A model generated the notes under the pieces. That model saw only the letters and a list, made by a program, of their open reading frames with translations, searched no databases and had not been told where the DNA came from. The translations under genes were made by a program, and so were the position numbers. Shown here one piece after another: positions 1 to 10,981 of a stretch of DNA of 64,000 bases; positions within the stretch are counted from its first letter, which is position 1; every line of letters starts with the position of its first letter. Source of the stretch: Takakia lepidozioides (lineage: Eukaryota; Streptophyta; Takakiopsida; Takakiales; Takakiaceae); the NCBI GenBank assembly GCA_030704615.1, contig CM060733.1:32242001-32306000 (forward strand), given 5' to 3'.

Positions 1-2300
1 AATTAGACAAGATCTTTCCTCATCCATTGAGAATTGGATATCCCATCCAACGTTGTTTATTATTTTTCTAGTATATAGAAGTAGCTAGATGGGCTAGCTC
101 ACCACTTCTTGCATTTTTCTTAGTTGTTTTGTAACGCTTAGTTTATGTTTTAGTTAGTTGCCTAGAAGCTCAAGCTTAGAATCCTAAGAAATCGTAGTGT
201 AACTGGCTAGGCTTTGAATTAGGAGGCAACAATAAATAAGAGGTCCTAGTTGCTTGTGGTTTAGAGTTTGCTAGTAGTTTTAGCAAGTTTGGAAGAGGCA
301 ACTAGTAGTACTTGAGAATACTAGAGTGAGGGAGAGGCCTATGCTCGAGAGCTGAAGTTGTTGTTTTGGCCAAGAGCCATGTTATGAAATGGAAAATGGA
401 AGACTTCCCCCAAAAGAGCGTATGTCTTACAAACTTGGAGTGAGGTGAGCCCTTAGGAGAGAATGGAGGTAGTAAGCAACAAACCCCATAGGAAAGATGA
501 GCTATTAACCCCATCCACTAGGTTTTGGTATTCCATTTAGCAAGTTGGGAGTATTGCAAGAGAGGAGAGAAGCTTGTCCTTTGTTCATTGTCATTTGCTT
601 GTATGTGTGTGTTCTAACCCTTTTGACAAGTCCTACTAACCCAAAAGAGGAGTGAAGAGAGTTTGGGAGGGAGAATACATATAATCCCATAGTGGCCAAG
701 AGGCCCATGGGTTTGTTTGTTGTTTTCTTGTTATGAAGAGAAATAATCTAACCAGGAGGGAGCTCTAACATATGGGGTTGTCTCTAACAGGGCTTGAGGG
801 ATCGACTTATCTTGGCCACTAGGTCTTATGTTTTGTTGGGGCTAACTTGAAAGTATTGGGGAAGCTAACCAAGCTAAGCTTTGCTAGATGTTTACGAGTT
901 CCACTATTATTTCTTTCTTTTTTATGAAGTGAGTTAGAGTGAGTGAGTAGTAGCACTAGCTATATCGACTATGTTTGCCACGAGGCCCCTACTACTAAGT
1001 ACCGAGCCACCCTAGGAAAGGGGGAGGGAGTGGAAACGAGAGGGAGAGCCATTGTATTTTCCAAGCAAGAACTACTTGTTGGTTTATTTTTATGGTACTA
1101 AGGTTTAATTTTCAGGCCCAAAAATCCATTGCATTAGAATCTCATAGCTCTAGGAATCCATGGGGGACCTAGACTAACCATGGCTATGGTGGTAAGCTAA
1201 TCCCATTGGGGTTAGCATAGCATGCCAGTTTTTCTAAAGGTTTTTGGTGGTGTGGATTAATTCTTAAGTTGGGCAGCTTTTATTAGAGACGTCACAAGGG
1301 CAAGAGACAAGCAATAACCCAATGGCTAATGGAAGCAAGGCAAGCTCCTGCCCATGTGGGAGGCGTTGACCTCACCAAGACCAAGGAGTACAGCCACATA
1401 GGCTTGAGTTCGCGTCATTTCCTGCATTGAATTTTGCTGGCGGAGCGGTCCGTCACAAGGACCGCCGCCTGCATTCTACAGCCAATGTCTTGGCTGCATA
1501 GAGGTCTGGGACATTTGGTCCAAGGATTTTGCCTCTACCCAAGGGTATAAGTTTAAGGGGGGTCTCATACATAGGCCCCGAGGCCGATCTTTTTGTCTAT
1601 ATGAGTCATTTAGGTAGTGAATAGGCACTTCGGTACGAACATAGACACCTTGCTCATCAAAAGAGGGACAAAAGACCAATGGTTTGAGGAGAGTGGGGGA
1701 AGGGTTTGAGACGGGAAAGATGACCATTCTCACCGACAACTGGCTGTTAGCGTCTCTATAAGAGTACCCACATTTAGGATTTAATATACTTTAGCCAAAC
1801 AAGTTATGGGGATGGAGGGAGTTGACAATGGATCCCCTATTTAGCATGTGATTTGATTTGGATGGATGACTATCTGCTGGGGGGACTGAAAATTATCATC
1901 GCTAGATGAATCGCAGAGCAGCCCAGTGGGGGTTTGAACTCGAGATCTTTGGGTCTGGGATTAAGTATTGACGACCTTAACCCTAAGATGCCCAGTGAGT
2001 GGGTGTCGTTGACTTTTTTGAAAAAATCAGTCCCTTACAATGAAAAATTGAGATAGCTCGCTGGAAAATGGTGAAGGAAGCGTAAATTATGGCGTCTCTT
2101 GACCCCGAAGGGCCACTACTTTCCAGCAAGAGGTTAGACACCTTTACGACACCGATTACTAGCAAACATTAACTAACATCAATTGCTAGCATCAACAGCA
2201 AATATGTACAATCTTTGCTCAAACAACTCTCTCCCAAACTTCCCGCAATGTTCTTCAAATTCCTCAACATCACAACATGCTTAAATGTTTTATAATCCTA
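1..2300. other. Gene-free repeat-like DNA
   Basis: No open frame here looks like a protein. The stretch reads as decayed repeat sequence. It contains a short hairpin at 1446-1466 with stem GCGGTCC/GGACCGC and a 7-base loop. A hairpin with the same stem occurs at about 57,890-57,911, which hints at a shared non-coding repeat (perhaps a large LTR-element derivative), but no pair of LTRs could be aligned by eye. Confidence 0.4.
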
Positions 2301-2790
2301 CGGGCCTTGCGATAGTTGGGGTTGATATCCTATCAGCACACCCGCGTGAGCATATGCTCACGTAAATACAAATCCACGGTAATTATATTTAACGACATTA
2401 TGTACTCACGCGTAAATATAATTACTCTTATATACTCGTTCTGTTTTTTTTACTGATGTCATAATTTAAAAGAATGCATGTATAGTACCAATATACTTGA
2501 ATCTTAAGACCTACATCTAAAATGTTTTTTTTAAACAATTCTTGAAAGAAGAAAAAACAATCATCGACCCGAAATCATCTCTGGGTTTCGTCACAGAAAC
2601 TCGAAACTCTAGGGTATCGCCACACTTTTAAAATACATTCAATTCCCATATAGGTTTCGCCGGTGAAATAGTCTTGAGTATTGCCAAAACAATAAATAAA
2701 TCATGAAAGAAATGTTGGGGTATTTGCTAAATTTTACGAATATATGCAATTCCTAAATAGGTCTCATAAACAAAAAAAAATGTACATGGA
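2300..2790. other. AT-rich gene-free stretch with GTGAGC palindrome
   Basis: No coding signal. A palindromic motif (CGTGAGCATATGCTCACG) lies near 2345-2362, preceded by a GGGGTTGATATCC-like block. The same arrangement begins the MITE-like repeat at 24,131, so this may be the edge of another member of that family. Confidence 0.35.
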
Positions 2791-4170
2791 TTTTTTATTT
2801 ATTTTTTATTTTTTATTTTGAAGGAAAGGGGACAGAGGCCCTTTTAATCAAATTAATAGAAAAGTCAGAAGGTGGAAAAAATAACCACCACCAAGGCCGT
2901 GAGGCTTATTGAGGGGAAACTTCCCTATGACCCTAGCAAACAAGCTAAACAGCAAGAGGTAACCAAGAGCTAGAGAGATATGTGTGTGAGAGAGATGTAT
3001 AGATTATAGGAAGGATTTTAGGGTGATCAAAATAGTGGTTGTTGTAAAGAGGAGTTATGCAGAAAGCGAAGGAAGCGTTTGCAATCACATGTTCGCGATT
3101 TGAAGGTTTTGAGCTGCCAAGGCTGCTAAGTGAGGAGATTGAGGAGTAGTAAGAATGAGGGAGCAAGAAATCAACAGTACAGCCGACTGCCAGTGTTGGT
3201 ACTCGAGTCCGAGCTGATCCAAAACCCCAGTATCAGAACCTGAGATGTGCTCTCGATTTAGTGTCCCTAGCTCTTTTATGTCTCCAATTGAATTCTGCCT
3301 CATCTCCCTCACCAGGAGATTTCCCATTGCGTGGGGATGGCGTCTTTCCAGGTAAAGCGCATGTCGGGAAGGCTGGAGCCAAGCAGGTCGCCTTTGCCCC
3401 AGGAATGTATGAAATCTTAGCAGCTTGCGTCCTCGTTGCTCTGAAGTTCTGGGAACAGCTGCACACACAAAGTCCCACGCTTTCCTCCCCTCAGTTAACA
3501 AATCATGATATGTATGAAACAAGATCGATCTGCCTCTGGGGAGTTTGCCCTCATAAACCCAGGCACACCTTGCTTTCCACAGATTCCATAAGGTGTGAGC
3601 TCTCAGAGAAGCCCAGACCGGGCAGCTAACCTGGGATTGAGCAATCTGAACATTGAGTAGCAACAGTGAAGGAGGGGGTGGATTGGAGAAAGAGGCCCAG
3701 TGAGAATAGAAGCCAAGTATTACTCCCCAAATCCTACTTGAGATATTGCAAGAAAGCAAACAATGTTCAATAGACTCTGGTTCAAGCAAGCAGAGGGGGC
3801 AGGCAAGCTGATTCTCATGGGTAACAAGCCTGATGGGGAGTATTCTGTGTACTAGTTTCCATAGGAAGCCGGATACTTTTGCAGAACGGTCCTTTCTCCA
3901 AATGTCTCTCCAGACCTTGTCCTAGCTACCTTGAGGTAAATTGTGGCTGCCCCATTTGGCTGTCCATTTTCTTTGAAAAGAGCGAGGTGGGTTGATGAGA
4001 GAGTAACCCACCTTCACAGAATAACCAAAGAAAGGGGTTTTTTTCCCGTCCATCCACCGCCACTTTCCTAGATCGAATTGCAAGTCAGCCAAAGGGCAGG
4101 ATAGGAACCAGGTAAATGATTCGTGAAAGGCCCATTGATGGATATTATTCCAAACCCCAAGCCGGTGATT
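2791..4170 (-). mobile_element. 5'-truncated L1-type LINE remnant (C-terminus and 3' end)
   Basis: On the minus strand the frame around 3085-3900 carries the plant LINE C-terminal block: FLWKLVHRILP, then a C-x2-C pair, ESIEHCLLSC, and further on LWNLWKARCAWVYEG. This matches the zf-RVT domain that follows reverse transcriptase in plant L1-type LINEs. The 3' end is marked by a run of A's on the minus strand (T-rich 2791-2819), preceded by a block typical of plant LINE 3' ends (GGGCCT...CCCCTTTCC on the minus strand). Stops and frame shifts show it is dead. No target duplication could be identified. The reverse transcriptase core is absent, as expected for a 5'-truncated copy. Confidence 0.75.
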
Positions 4171-4793
4171 GATATTATGTTAATAGAGTTATGAGTAGTG
4201 CTCAAGTTAGTACTAATCCGCGGTAATAGGGGTTATATTGTTAGATCTGGAGTAGTTTTGCAATAATTTTGGCATGAGCACATTTTTATTTTTCCGCAAT
4301 ATTTTTATATATGTTCCCAAAATTATATACGATATTTCTTTCTACAGAAGCGAGCATGCTCACTTCAACAAATTAATTGTTATCTATTTTTTCTCAGTTA
4401 GTCCAATATTTTCATGTTGATCACTATGCCTTCCGCATAGCCCGTAGTTTGAGATAAAAATTTATGTCCAAACGCAACGTCGTAGCTTTGATTGCATGGA
4501 GTTAAAGCAAAAAGTCAAGTTCCATCTATCTGGGAACTAACGAGGGCTGACCGGATGATAGACTCAATGAAGGAAAACACGATTTAATATTGACTTGAAT
4601 ATTTATATAAACAATGATCCAATTGCACACTTGTGGACCATCTAGACCGTACATACATTGGAATCCTCACCTTCTTGTTTGTCTCATGTTTCTAACTATG
4701 TAGGTGTAGAAGATCATGAGTTTCTTTGTTTTACGTTCGGAGATCGACATCAATTCATTCATGTATTAAAAATTTTGGGTGGAGTAAATGAAT
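4170..4793. other. Gene-free stretch
   Basis: AT-rich, no supported gene. A GCGAGCATGCTCAC palindrome lies near 4351-4366, related to the motif at 2345 and 24,146. Confidence 0.3.
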
Positions 4794-4808
4794 CCCATAT
4801 CACTGGGA
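4794..4808. repeat. Target-site duplication, left copy
   Basis: The 15-bp sequence CCCATATCACTGGGA is repeated exactly at 4893-4907. The two copies bracket an 84-bp insert, as expected for target-primed reverse transcription. Confidence 0.9.
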
Positions 4809-4892
4809 GAGAGAGAGAGAGAGAACGCCGGCCGGGCCGGCGTAACTAAGAGCCACTTCGCCTCACGGCTACTGCCTCCTTTCGGGGGTGGG
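4809..4892 (-). mobile_element. 84-bp LINE-tail retro-insert (minimal SINE-like element)
   Basis: This insert between exact 15-bp duplications consists, read on the minus strand, of a folded block followed by a (CT)n tail. The block matches the 3' tails of the two LINEs ending at 10,518 and 21,546. It contains a CCCCGAAAGG hairpin, a GCCGTGAGGC hairpin, a GGCTCTTAGTTACGCC segment, and a hairpin with arms ACGCCGGC/GCCGGCGT. It has no coding content. It is either an extremely 5'-truncated copy of that LINE family or a very small SINE using the same tail. The 15-bp duplication makes retro-insertion secure; the choice between the two readings is open. Confidence 0.8.
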
Positions 4893-4907
4893 CCCATATC
4901 ACTGGGA
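4893..4907. repeat. Target-site duplication, right copy
   Basis: Exact second copy of the 15-bp duplication flanking the 84-bp insert. Confidence 0.9.
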
Positions 4908-4997
4908 TATTATAGTTGGTTTTTGCAAATTTGAAACGCAGTATGCAAAATCTTATTTTTAGGAGCATCAAATTTCCGAAAAATCTTGCAATATCTT

Positions 4998-5711
4998 TTT
5001 ATTTATTTATTTAAAAACACAACATGGGACAATGGCCCTGGAAGCTTTATTAATAGGTAAGGAAAAAATAACCTTACAAGGAGCCATAAAGCAGATGATT
5101 AAGGTTCCACTCCAAGCCTAAGAAACAACAAAGAAAGAGGGCACATATGCCATGAAAGGCACGAAGGCCATAGGAGAGAAAAGAAGACTCAAGACAAAGG
5201 CTGTTTGCAGCTACAGCATATAATATGAAGAACTACAGCTGCCAAAAGAAGACCATCCTTAAGAAATTGTCAAGAATGAGGGAGAAAGCAAGGCAATCTA
5301 TGAGCTACTCCTCTTTCTTTTAGAAGCTGAGCTTTCAATTTTCCCTTCCTAAGGGACCGCTTCTGATTCCTCCTGTTGACCTCTGACCAATCAGATCCCA
5401 AGGGAGAACTACGAGCGCTAACCGCGCTGCCAGCAGGGAGGGGGAGGCAGTTTGCCCATTCGATTCTGGAATCCGAAATTCTCCTACAGAACAATCCCCC
5501 TTTGCCCTATCGAAGGCCGAGATGAGTTGGCCTCTCCTCCTATTTCCACACTTTGGCAAAGCTGTAACAAAAGTCAACCAACATTTCCGAGCCTCAGACA
5601 TAAGGTTTGCATACATGGCATAGAATTTTGAAAAACAACATAACATCTCATTTTCCAAATCTGCCACAGTATTGTACCCCTCAGAGTTTCCCACACAAGG
5701 CAAGAGCAGAA
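4998..5711 (-). mobile_element. Short 5'-truncated LINE copy
   Basis: On the minus strand the sequence ends with a plant LINE type 3' end (TTAATAAAGCTTCCAGGGCC, then an A-rich tail with AAATAAATAAAT). A 9-bp repeat CAATATCTT flanks it at 4989-4997 and 5712-5720. The frame at 5335-5703 is probably decayed LINE C-terminal or untranslated sequence; no domain is recognisable. It is a separate insertion from the LINE remnant at 2791-4170. Confidence 0.65.
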
Positions 5712-5934
5712 CAATATCTTCATCTAGTAAATTAATTAGTCATGGGTATTCAAGTTGTCTTTCAAGGTTACACGTGTCTTTTAAACAATTATTGTATATC
5801 ATGTTCTACTAGTTTGGATGCCTCTCCAAGCCTTAAAAGCTTTCTTAGCTCATCTGCTACCAGGAGCTTAAACTCAATATATTTATATGAGGATTACGTC
5901 CAAAATATCTTGATTAAGAACATCTAACAAATGG

Positions 5935-6560
5935 CCCAGTGGTTAGTATCAGTTGTAGGTTCAAATCAGTGTTGGACCAGTATATATGGTCAGACCTGAG
6001 TCTTCAGTAAAGATATGAGTAATGGTATGAAGAACCATACCTTACTGGTATGAAAGAACATTATACCCATGTCCATAACCTACTGGGGTGGATATTGAGT
6101 TAAGGATTTGCCCTTCGATACCAGACTAGCTTGGTTGTCGCTGTTGTTATACTGGTTGATATACCATTATTGAGGGTTACAAGCGACGATGGAGCTCAGT
6201 ACAAATAGGGAGAGGCCGTTAGGGTTGAGCGCCCATGCTGCACAACAAACTCTCTTCAATGAAATGATTCGCGACTACGCCGAATTACGAGAATCTCCTT
6301 GGGCAGCCAGATTGCCCTCAACTTTTAATGTGGTCCATTAGGACTTTTCTTGTTTATTGTGATCGCCTTTGCAGCCTCTGGTTGGTGCTTCAGAAGGTTC
6401 AGAGAAATTGTACCATATCAATGTTCATATATACCCCCAGTATGAATATCAAAAAATTCAATACCAAGATCCTTCATACCAGGACCGGTCTGGTACTTAA
6501 TAATACATATACCGGTCTAACACTGGTTCAAAGCCACATATAGGTATATTGGATAACATC
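5935..6560 (+). other. tRNA-like (SINE-type) segment interrupted by a hAT element
   Basis: TGGCCCAGTGG near 5935 resembles a Pol III A box. GTTCAAA at 5959-5965, continued after the inserted hAT element by GTTCAAAGCC at 6526, resembles a B box. Rejoined across the target duplication, the two boxes would be spaced about as in a tRNA-derived SINE. The body of the candidate SINE is short and unverified. Confidence 0.35.
5967..6525. mobile_element. Non-autonomous hAT-type element, copy 1 (559 bp)
   Basis: The left end is CAGTGTTGGACCAGTATAT. The inverted right end reads CAGTGTTAGACCGGTATAT, matching at 17 of 19 positions. Flanking 8-mers are GTTCAAAT (5959-5966) and GTTCAAAG (6526-6533), agreeing at 7 of 8. 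The interior is rich in GGTATC/ACCAGT blocks in both orientations, as is common in subterminal regions of hAT MITEs. No transposase is encoded. Confidence 0.8.
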
Positions 6561-7867
6561 CATTATAGCCAACCCAACTATTAAGTAGGGGTCAATGGTC
6601 AATTGGACACATGATACCGGACACATAATGTGTGGGTACCCCGGTTTGAGTCCCTGGCGTGAGGGTTGGATAGTTGCATAAAAAGGTGTCCACCATCCAA
6701 ATGGAAAGCAAAAGTACTTTGGAGTGACGTACCACCATAAGTTCTGTTTGCTTCGGCAACAGTCAACTTTTACTAATTATGAAGTGAAGACATTAATTTC
6801 ATGTAGCAGAAGGTGTTGAGTCAATTACTCCAAAGTACACTACATTTCGGTGTTTGACCCCAAACGTTCAACGAGACCCACTATCCATAGGGTTATAACA
6901 TATTGTCAGTTGCATGAACGTCCATTTGGATGCATATGTTGAAGTACTATATGCATTCGCATCAAATACTATTTTTAGATGTAGCTACCACCAACCCACC
7001 TCACACTATAAAACACTTCAAAAACAAGAAAACAAAAAAGTCTACAAGGGCAGGAAAAAAAAAAAAAAAAAAAAAAAAAACACAAAACACAAAACAATCC
7101 ATTTTTCAAAAGAATTGTTGACTTATAATGTTGAGACTACTTGGGGAAGAGGCTCTTATTTACATTAGCTTTGGCTGGCGTTATATATATATACCGTACC
7201 TGCCTACACTGTCCAATGATAATTAGAGGCAAAAACAGACTGTCGGAATAATTTAAACTGATGCCCTTCCAACCTCTTCTCCTTTTGCTAGTATGACATG
7301 TTGCTGTAAGGATGACATTGATAACAAATGTGAAGTGGTAGCCTAGGGGTACACATGGATCACTAAGTTGTTGGTTGGTTGATTGGCTGTGATGGCTCCA
7401 GGTGATGCATCTTCACCTTCTTAATTTGTTGCATGAAATACTACTACGAGCAAGAGATTAAGGGGGGGAGGCTTTGAGCTCTCTCAAACCTCAAATATGT
7501 TTGTAAGTGTTGATTATGTATACATATTACTGCTGTTTTTGTTGTGTTTGATTTGATGGATCTACCTACATGGAAAGGAGTTATGTTTAAGGATACATTT
7601 CTGCTCTTCATGTTACTAATGTTGCTTCTTATAATATGAAAGTGAGGAGGCAAATCTATTCCTTAGAAGGGCCCACACTCCTAGTGTGGATCTGATTGCA
7701 CTTTGTACATCTAAATTTGGTTTTCCAACAAGGATATGTAAAGGGAGGTTCGGAGGTAAATTAGGGTAGAGACAATTTGATGGTGCTTAGATGAGGCTGT
7801 CTGATGTAGTTAAAAAGAGACAAACACAACACATTGTGCTTAGTGTTTCCTTGTCTAGGCTTGACAT

Positions 7868-7905
<38 letters not shown>

Positions 7906-9985
7906 AATCCTTGGGTGTTCAAAGTCTCTTCATTTCTTTTGTCACAAGGAAGTAGAGGAAAACTTGAATTTCTGGTATTTCTTTATAGTAAATTATGAAG
8001 TAAAGAGAATTTTGGATTGAGGACACCTGTCTTCTTGAATCCCTACACGCTAGACAGATGTAAATTAGGGTTTCAAGTAGGCAAGACACCTGGCCTTTCA
8101 GATTTACATCTTCTACTTTACGGTTTCAGATTTAAAAGGGAGCCTTAATGTGCCACCACTCTTCCCTCTATCAACGTTCTTCCTTAGTGAGCAAGCCTAG
8201 CAGCACGCTACAACCTTTCCACTCTAAAACGTAGGATGGAGGCTGGCGTATAAAACGACTAACACTTCCCTCAGATTCCCACTTGGAGAGGGAAAGAGGT
8301 CTGTCTTGTGAGCTGCTATTTGAAGACTTTTGTGAGCTGGTTTTTGCTGAACATGTCACAACCTGCTCCTCTTCCTTAGGTGATGGTTGCAGGTGGTACA
8401 CACACTCTCCCTTGTCAATTGCTTGCAACCTTCATACTCAATTGATTTTTTTCCTATTTTGGAACCCTACTTATCATTTCATTTTGGATAGCTATAGCAT
8501 GCAAGAGTGCCTGCCATTCATCTCGCACATCCTCACTAGCCCAAGTATCATATGCGTGTGGTACTTTTTGGGACGGGTGCAGGTGAGGGCATCTCTTCTA
8601 TGAACTGGACTTTGGTGGAATGTGAAATGATCTATGTTTCAGTCAACATAGATACAGAGCTCAATAGCACATATTTCTGCCCATGCTCAAGAGGGAAGGG
8701 GGGTGGTCTCATATCAACAAGCACCCATTCCCAAGAGGAAGGTGTCACTAGAGCCAAGTACACAAGCAAGGGGCCATTGCATAGAGACCTTTGGTTTATA
8801 AAAATAGTCATACTATCAAAGTAGAGCTAGTCAAGTCCATGTAGATAAGCATGACAACAAGCACCTATTCCCAAAAGGAAGATCAAGTACTCAAGCATGC
8901 CTTAAGGGCATACAGAAGCCCTTGCTTTTGCACAAGTATTCCTAGATTCAGAGTAGAGCTTAGTCAAGTCCATATAAGTTCCTCATAGGTCAAACTCTCT
9001 TTGTGTTGCCATACTAAGCAGCCCATTGCAAAGTTGAATGAGTCTAAATGGGTACCTTGTCCTTCAACTCTTAATGCATGCTTCACTTTCAAATGAGAAG
9101 AGTGGCAAACATAACTAACCATATAGGGCAACAACTTTAGGTTAAGACCTATAAGGTGAACCCTAATGAGTTACCCTAGTGAGTCATCTCGTTATCCAAT
9201 TCCCCATTCCGTTCTAGATCACAAAACAATCTGAATAAAATAAGGGAACTAGACAATTCTTGAATGTCGTCTATAAAGATCTTCGCAACATTCAAGGAAA
9301 GAGAGAAAACAAAATTCTCAAGCCTCTCATTTTCAAGTTTTCTAATGCTGATAGAAGGCAGTGGTTACAGTAGACTAGCCAAGACTAGATTAGCCTAGAG
9401 CAATGTACATTCACCTGATCATATAGAAGGTATAACATACATATACTCTATAATGTTGTTGCTGCAGGGGCCTATCACAAGATATCATGTATCAATTCGC
9501 CTTCATTAAAAGTCTTGTATATTCAAGAATGGAAGTTGTCCCTTTCTCCCTTTTTATCTCTGATTGTAGCAGATTGCTTAGATTACCTACTAGACTCTCA
9601 ATCGGCCTTGATGGGGTTGTAGGTGATCCCAGTCTCGACATCCTCCCCTATTAATCTAAAAGATTCTATGTAGGCTAATGACTCAGTGCTAACAATAAAA
9701 TGTGATAATGGTTTGCAATTTCTTCATTGATTCTGTTTTTGGCTTCAGGTTTTAAAGTCAATTGGCTGGAATATAAATCGGTTGGGATCTTTTCCATCGT
9801 TAAGGACACCTTCCTCCCTGGGGGTGTGAGTTCGGGTTATGTTGGTTGGATGAGGGGAAGTCTCTAAATTGCTAGGTCATCTCATTGGCCATAACATGAG
9901 TCCGCTCGGCAGCGCTTCCCCCCATAGTCAACACTCTGAAGAAACATCTTAGTTTATGGTGTTCCTCGCAACTCTCACTTGTAGG
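6560..9985. other. Gene-free repeat-like DNA
   Basis: No recognisable gene. It contains an A-run near 7051-7080, a 36-bp (CT) microsatellite and a loosely repeated unit (near 8717 and again near 8852, around CAACAAGCAC and CCCAA.AGGAAG). A possible tRNA-like B box (GGTTTGAGTCCC) lies near 6640. Frames around 8283-8824 show no motif. Confidence 0.4.
7869..7904. repeat. (CT)18 microsatellite
   Basis: A pure CT dinucleotide run of 36 bp. It is not next to a LINE tail here, unlike the GA/TA runs at 4809, 10,518 and 21,546. Confidence 0.95.
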
Positions 9986-10504
9986 TCGTGCCTTGGTAGA
10001 GAATCAGGTTTTATCCGCGGCTTTGTGGTTCATTGCTTCAGTCTGGGATCTTGGATCCTCTCTCCTCAGACAGATTAAAGCGTTGATTCACAATTTCCTG
10101 TGGGGCACTAAAGGTGCGTGTATGGCTAATCGGGCCTTGGTCTCTTGGGATCAACTCTGCCGCAAGAAGAAAGAGGGGGGTCTTGGCCTTCTGGACCTTT
10201 GACCATGAAATCAAAGTTCTTTGGGGCAAATGGGTTCCTCATTATTTTCTTCCCTCTACGGGCCCTTGGAAGTTTTTGATATGAAGACATATTGCTCTTC
10301 ATTCTTCTAGTTTGCAGTGGGCTCCAAGCATGCGATGGCTCATCTAAGATTTGGGAGGCTTGGACATTTCTAAGGAAGTTTCTATACCAAACACCCCCTA
10401 AATTATGGGATGAAGCCATTAGGCATTTCCATCCTCGCTATGCTATTTCTTCAATTCTCGGACGTTTGAGTCCACAATCTATAAAGCTTTGAGGCATTTG
10501 TCCT
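9985..10504 (+). mobile_element. L1-type LINE remnant, plus strand
   Basis: The frame at 9993-10202 contains RQIKALIHNFLWG followed by ALVSWDQLCRKKKEGGLG. This is the conserved stretch just after the reverse-transcriptase core in plant L1-type LINEs. Stops follow directly, and weak similarity continues in other frames to about 10,500. The large minus-strand LINE begins at its right edge, so this older copy was probably cut by that insertion. Confidence 0.75.
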
Positions 10505-10506
10505 CT

Positions 10507-10517
<11 letters not shown>
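10505..10517. repeat. Possible target duplication of the large LINE, left copy
   Basis: CTTATATATATAT recurs at 18,026-18,038, at the other edge of the large LINE. Low complexity makes this suggestive only. Confidence 0.5.
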
Positions 10518-10537
<20 letters not shown>

Positions 10538-10562
10538 GAGAGAGAGAGAGAGAGAGAGAGAA

Positions 10563-10635
10563 GACTCTGGCCGAAGCCGGCGTAACTAAGAGCCATTTCG
10601 CCTTGCGGCTACTGCCCCCTTTCGGGGATGGGCCC
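10563..10635 (-). ncRNA. Structured 3' tail of the large LINE
   Basis: On the minus strand: an outer helix GGGCC/GGCTC encloses a CCCCGAAAGGGG hairpin and a GCCGCAAGGC hairpin (GAAA and GCAA loops). A third hairpin follows with a TTCG loop (ACGCCGGC-TTCG-GCCAGAGT, 6 of 8 pairs), then the (CT)n run. The same three-hairpin layout is seen at 4825-4895 and 21,567-21,638. The family's reverse transcriptase probably recognises it; that role is inferred. Confidence 0.65.
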
Positions 10636-10981
10636 TATAAAAAAAAAAAAATGTCCTGGGGGACACCAGGTGACCATTGAGAGTAGAGGGGGCGGTGATA
10701 TCCCTGGGTACCCTGTGGAGCCTAGCATGCGTTTGAGGTGCCGAATTCCAATTGGCATTTGTTGGTAATAATAGCTGTGAGTGAACGGAGTGCCGTGAGA
10801 TGGATTGCTTTGAAGCATTTGTGGATGGGAAGAATGGGGATTTTGAAGTTATCGTGTATAGCATTGATACTGTCGTTATGAATGCCACCCCGGGTGCCTG
10901 CGGTAATGATGGTTAACGGGCCGGTGCTCCAGCCCCGCCTTCGGATTGCAAGGATAAGCGGGGCATATTTTTGATGTTTTT

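Noticed and set aside
3261-3629. Plus-strand frame of 122 codons
   Set aside because: Overlaps the minus-strand LINE C-terminal domain, which has clear motifs; the plus frame has none.
10505-10562. TA/GA microsatellite as an independent feature
   Set aside because: It is the 3' tail of the large LINE plus its A/T-rich target and not a free-standing satellite.
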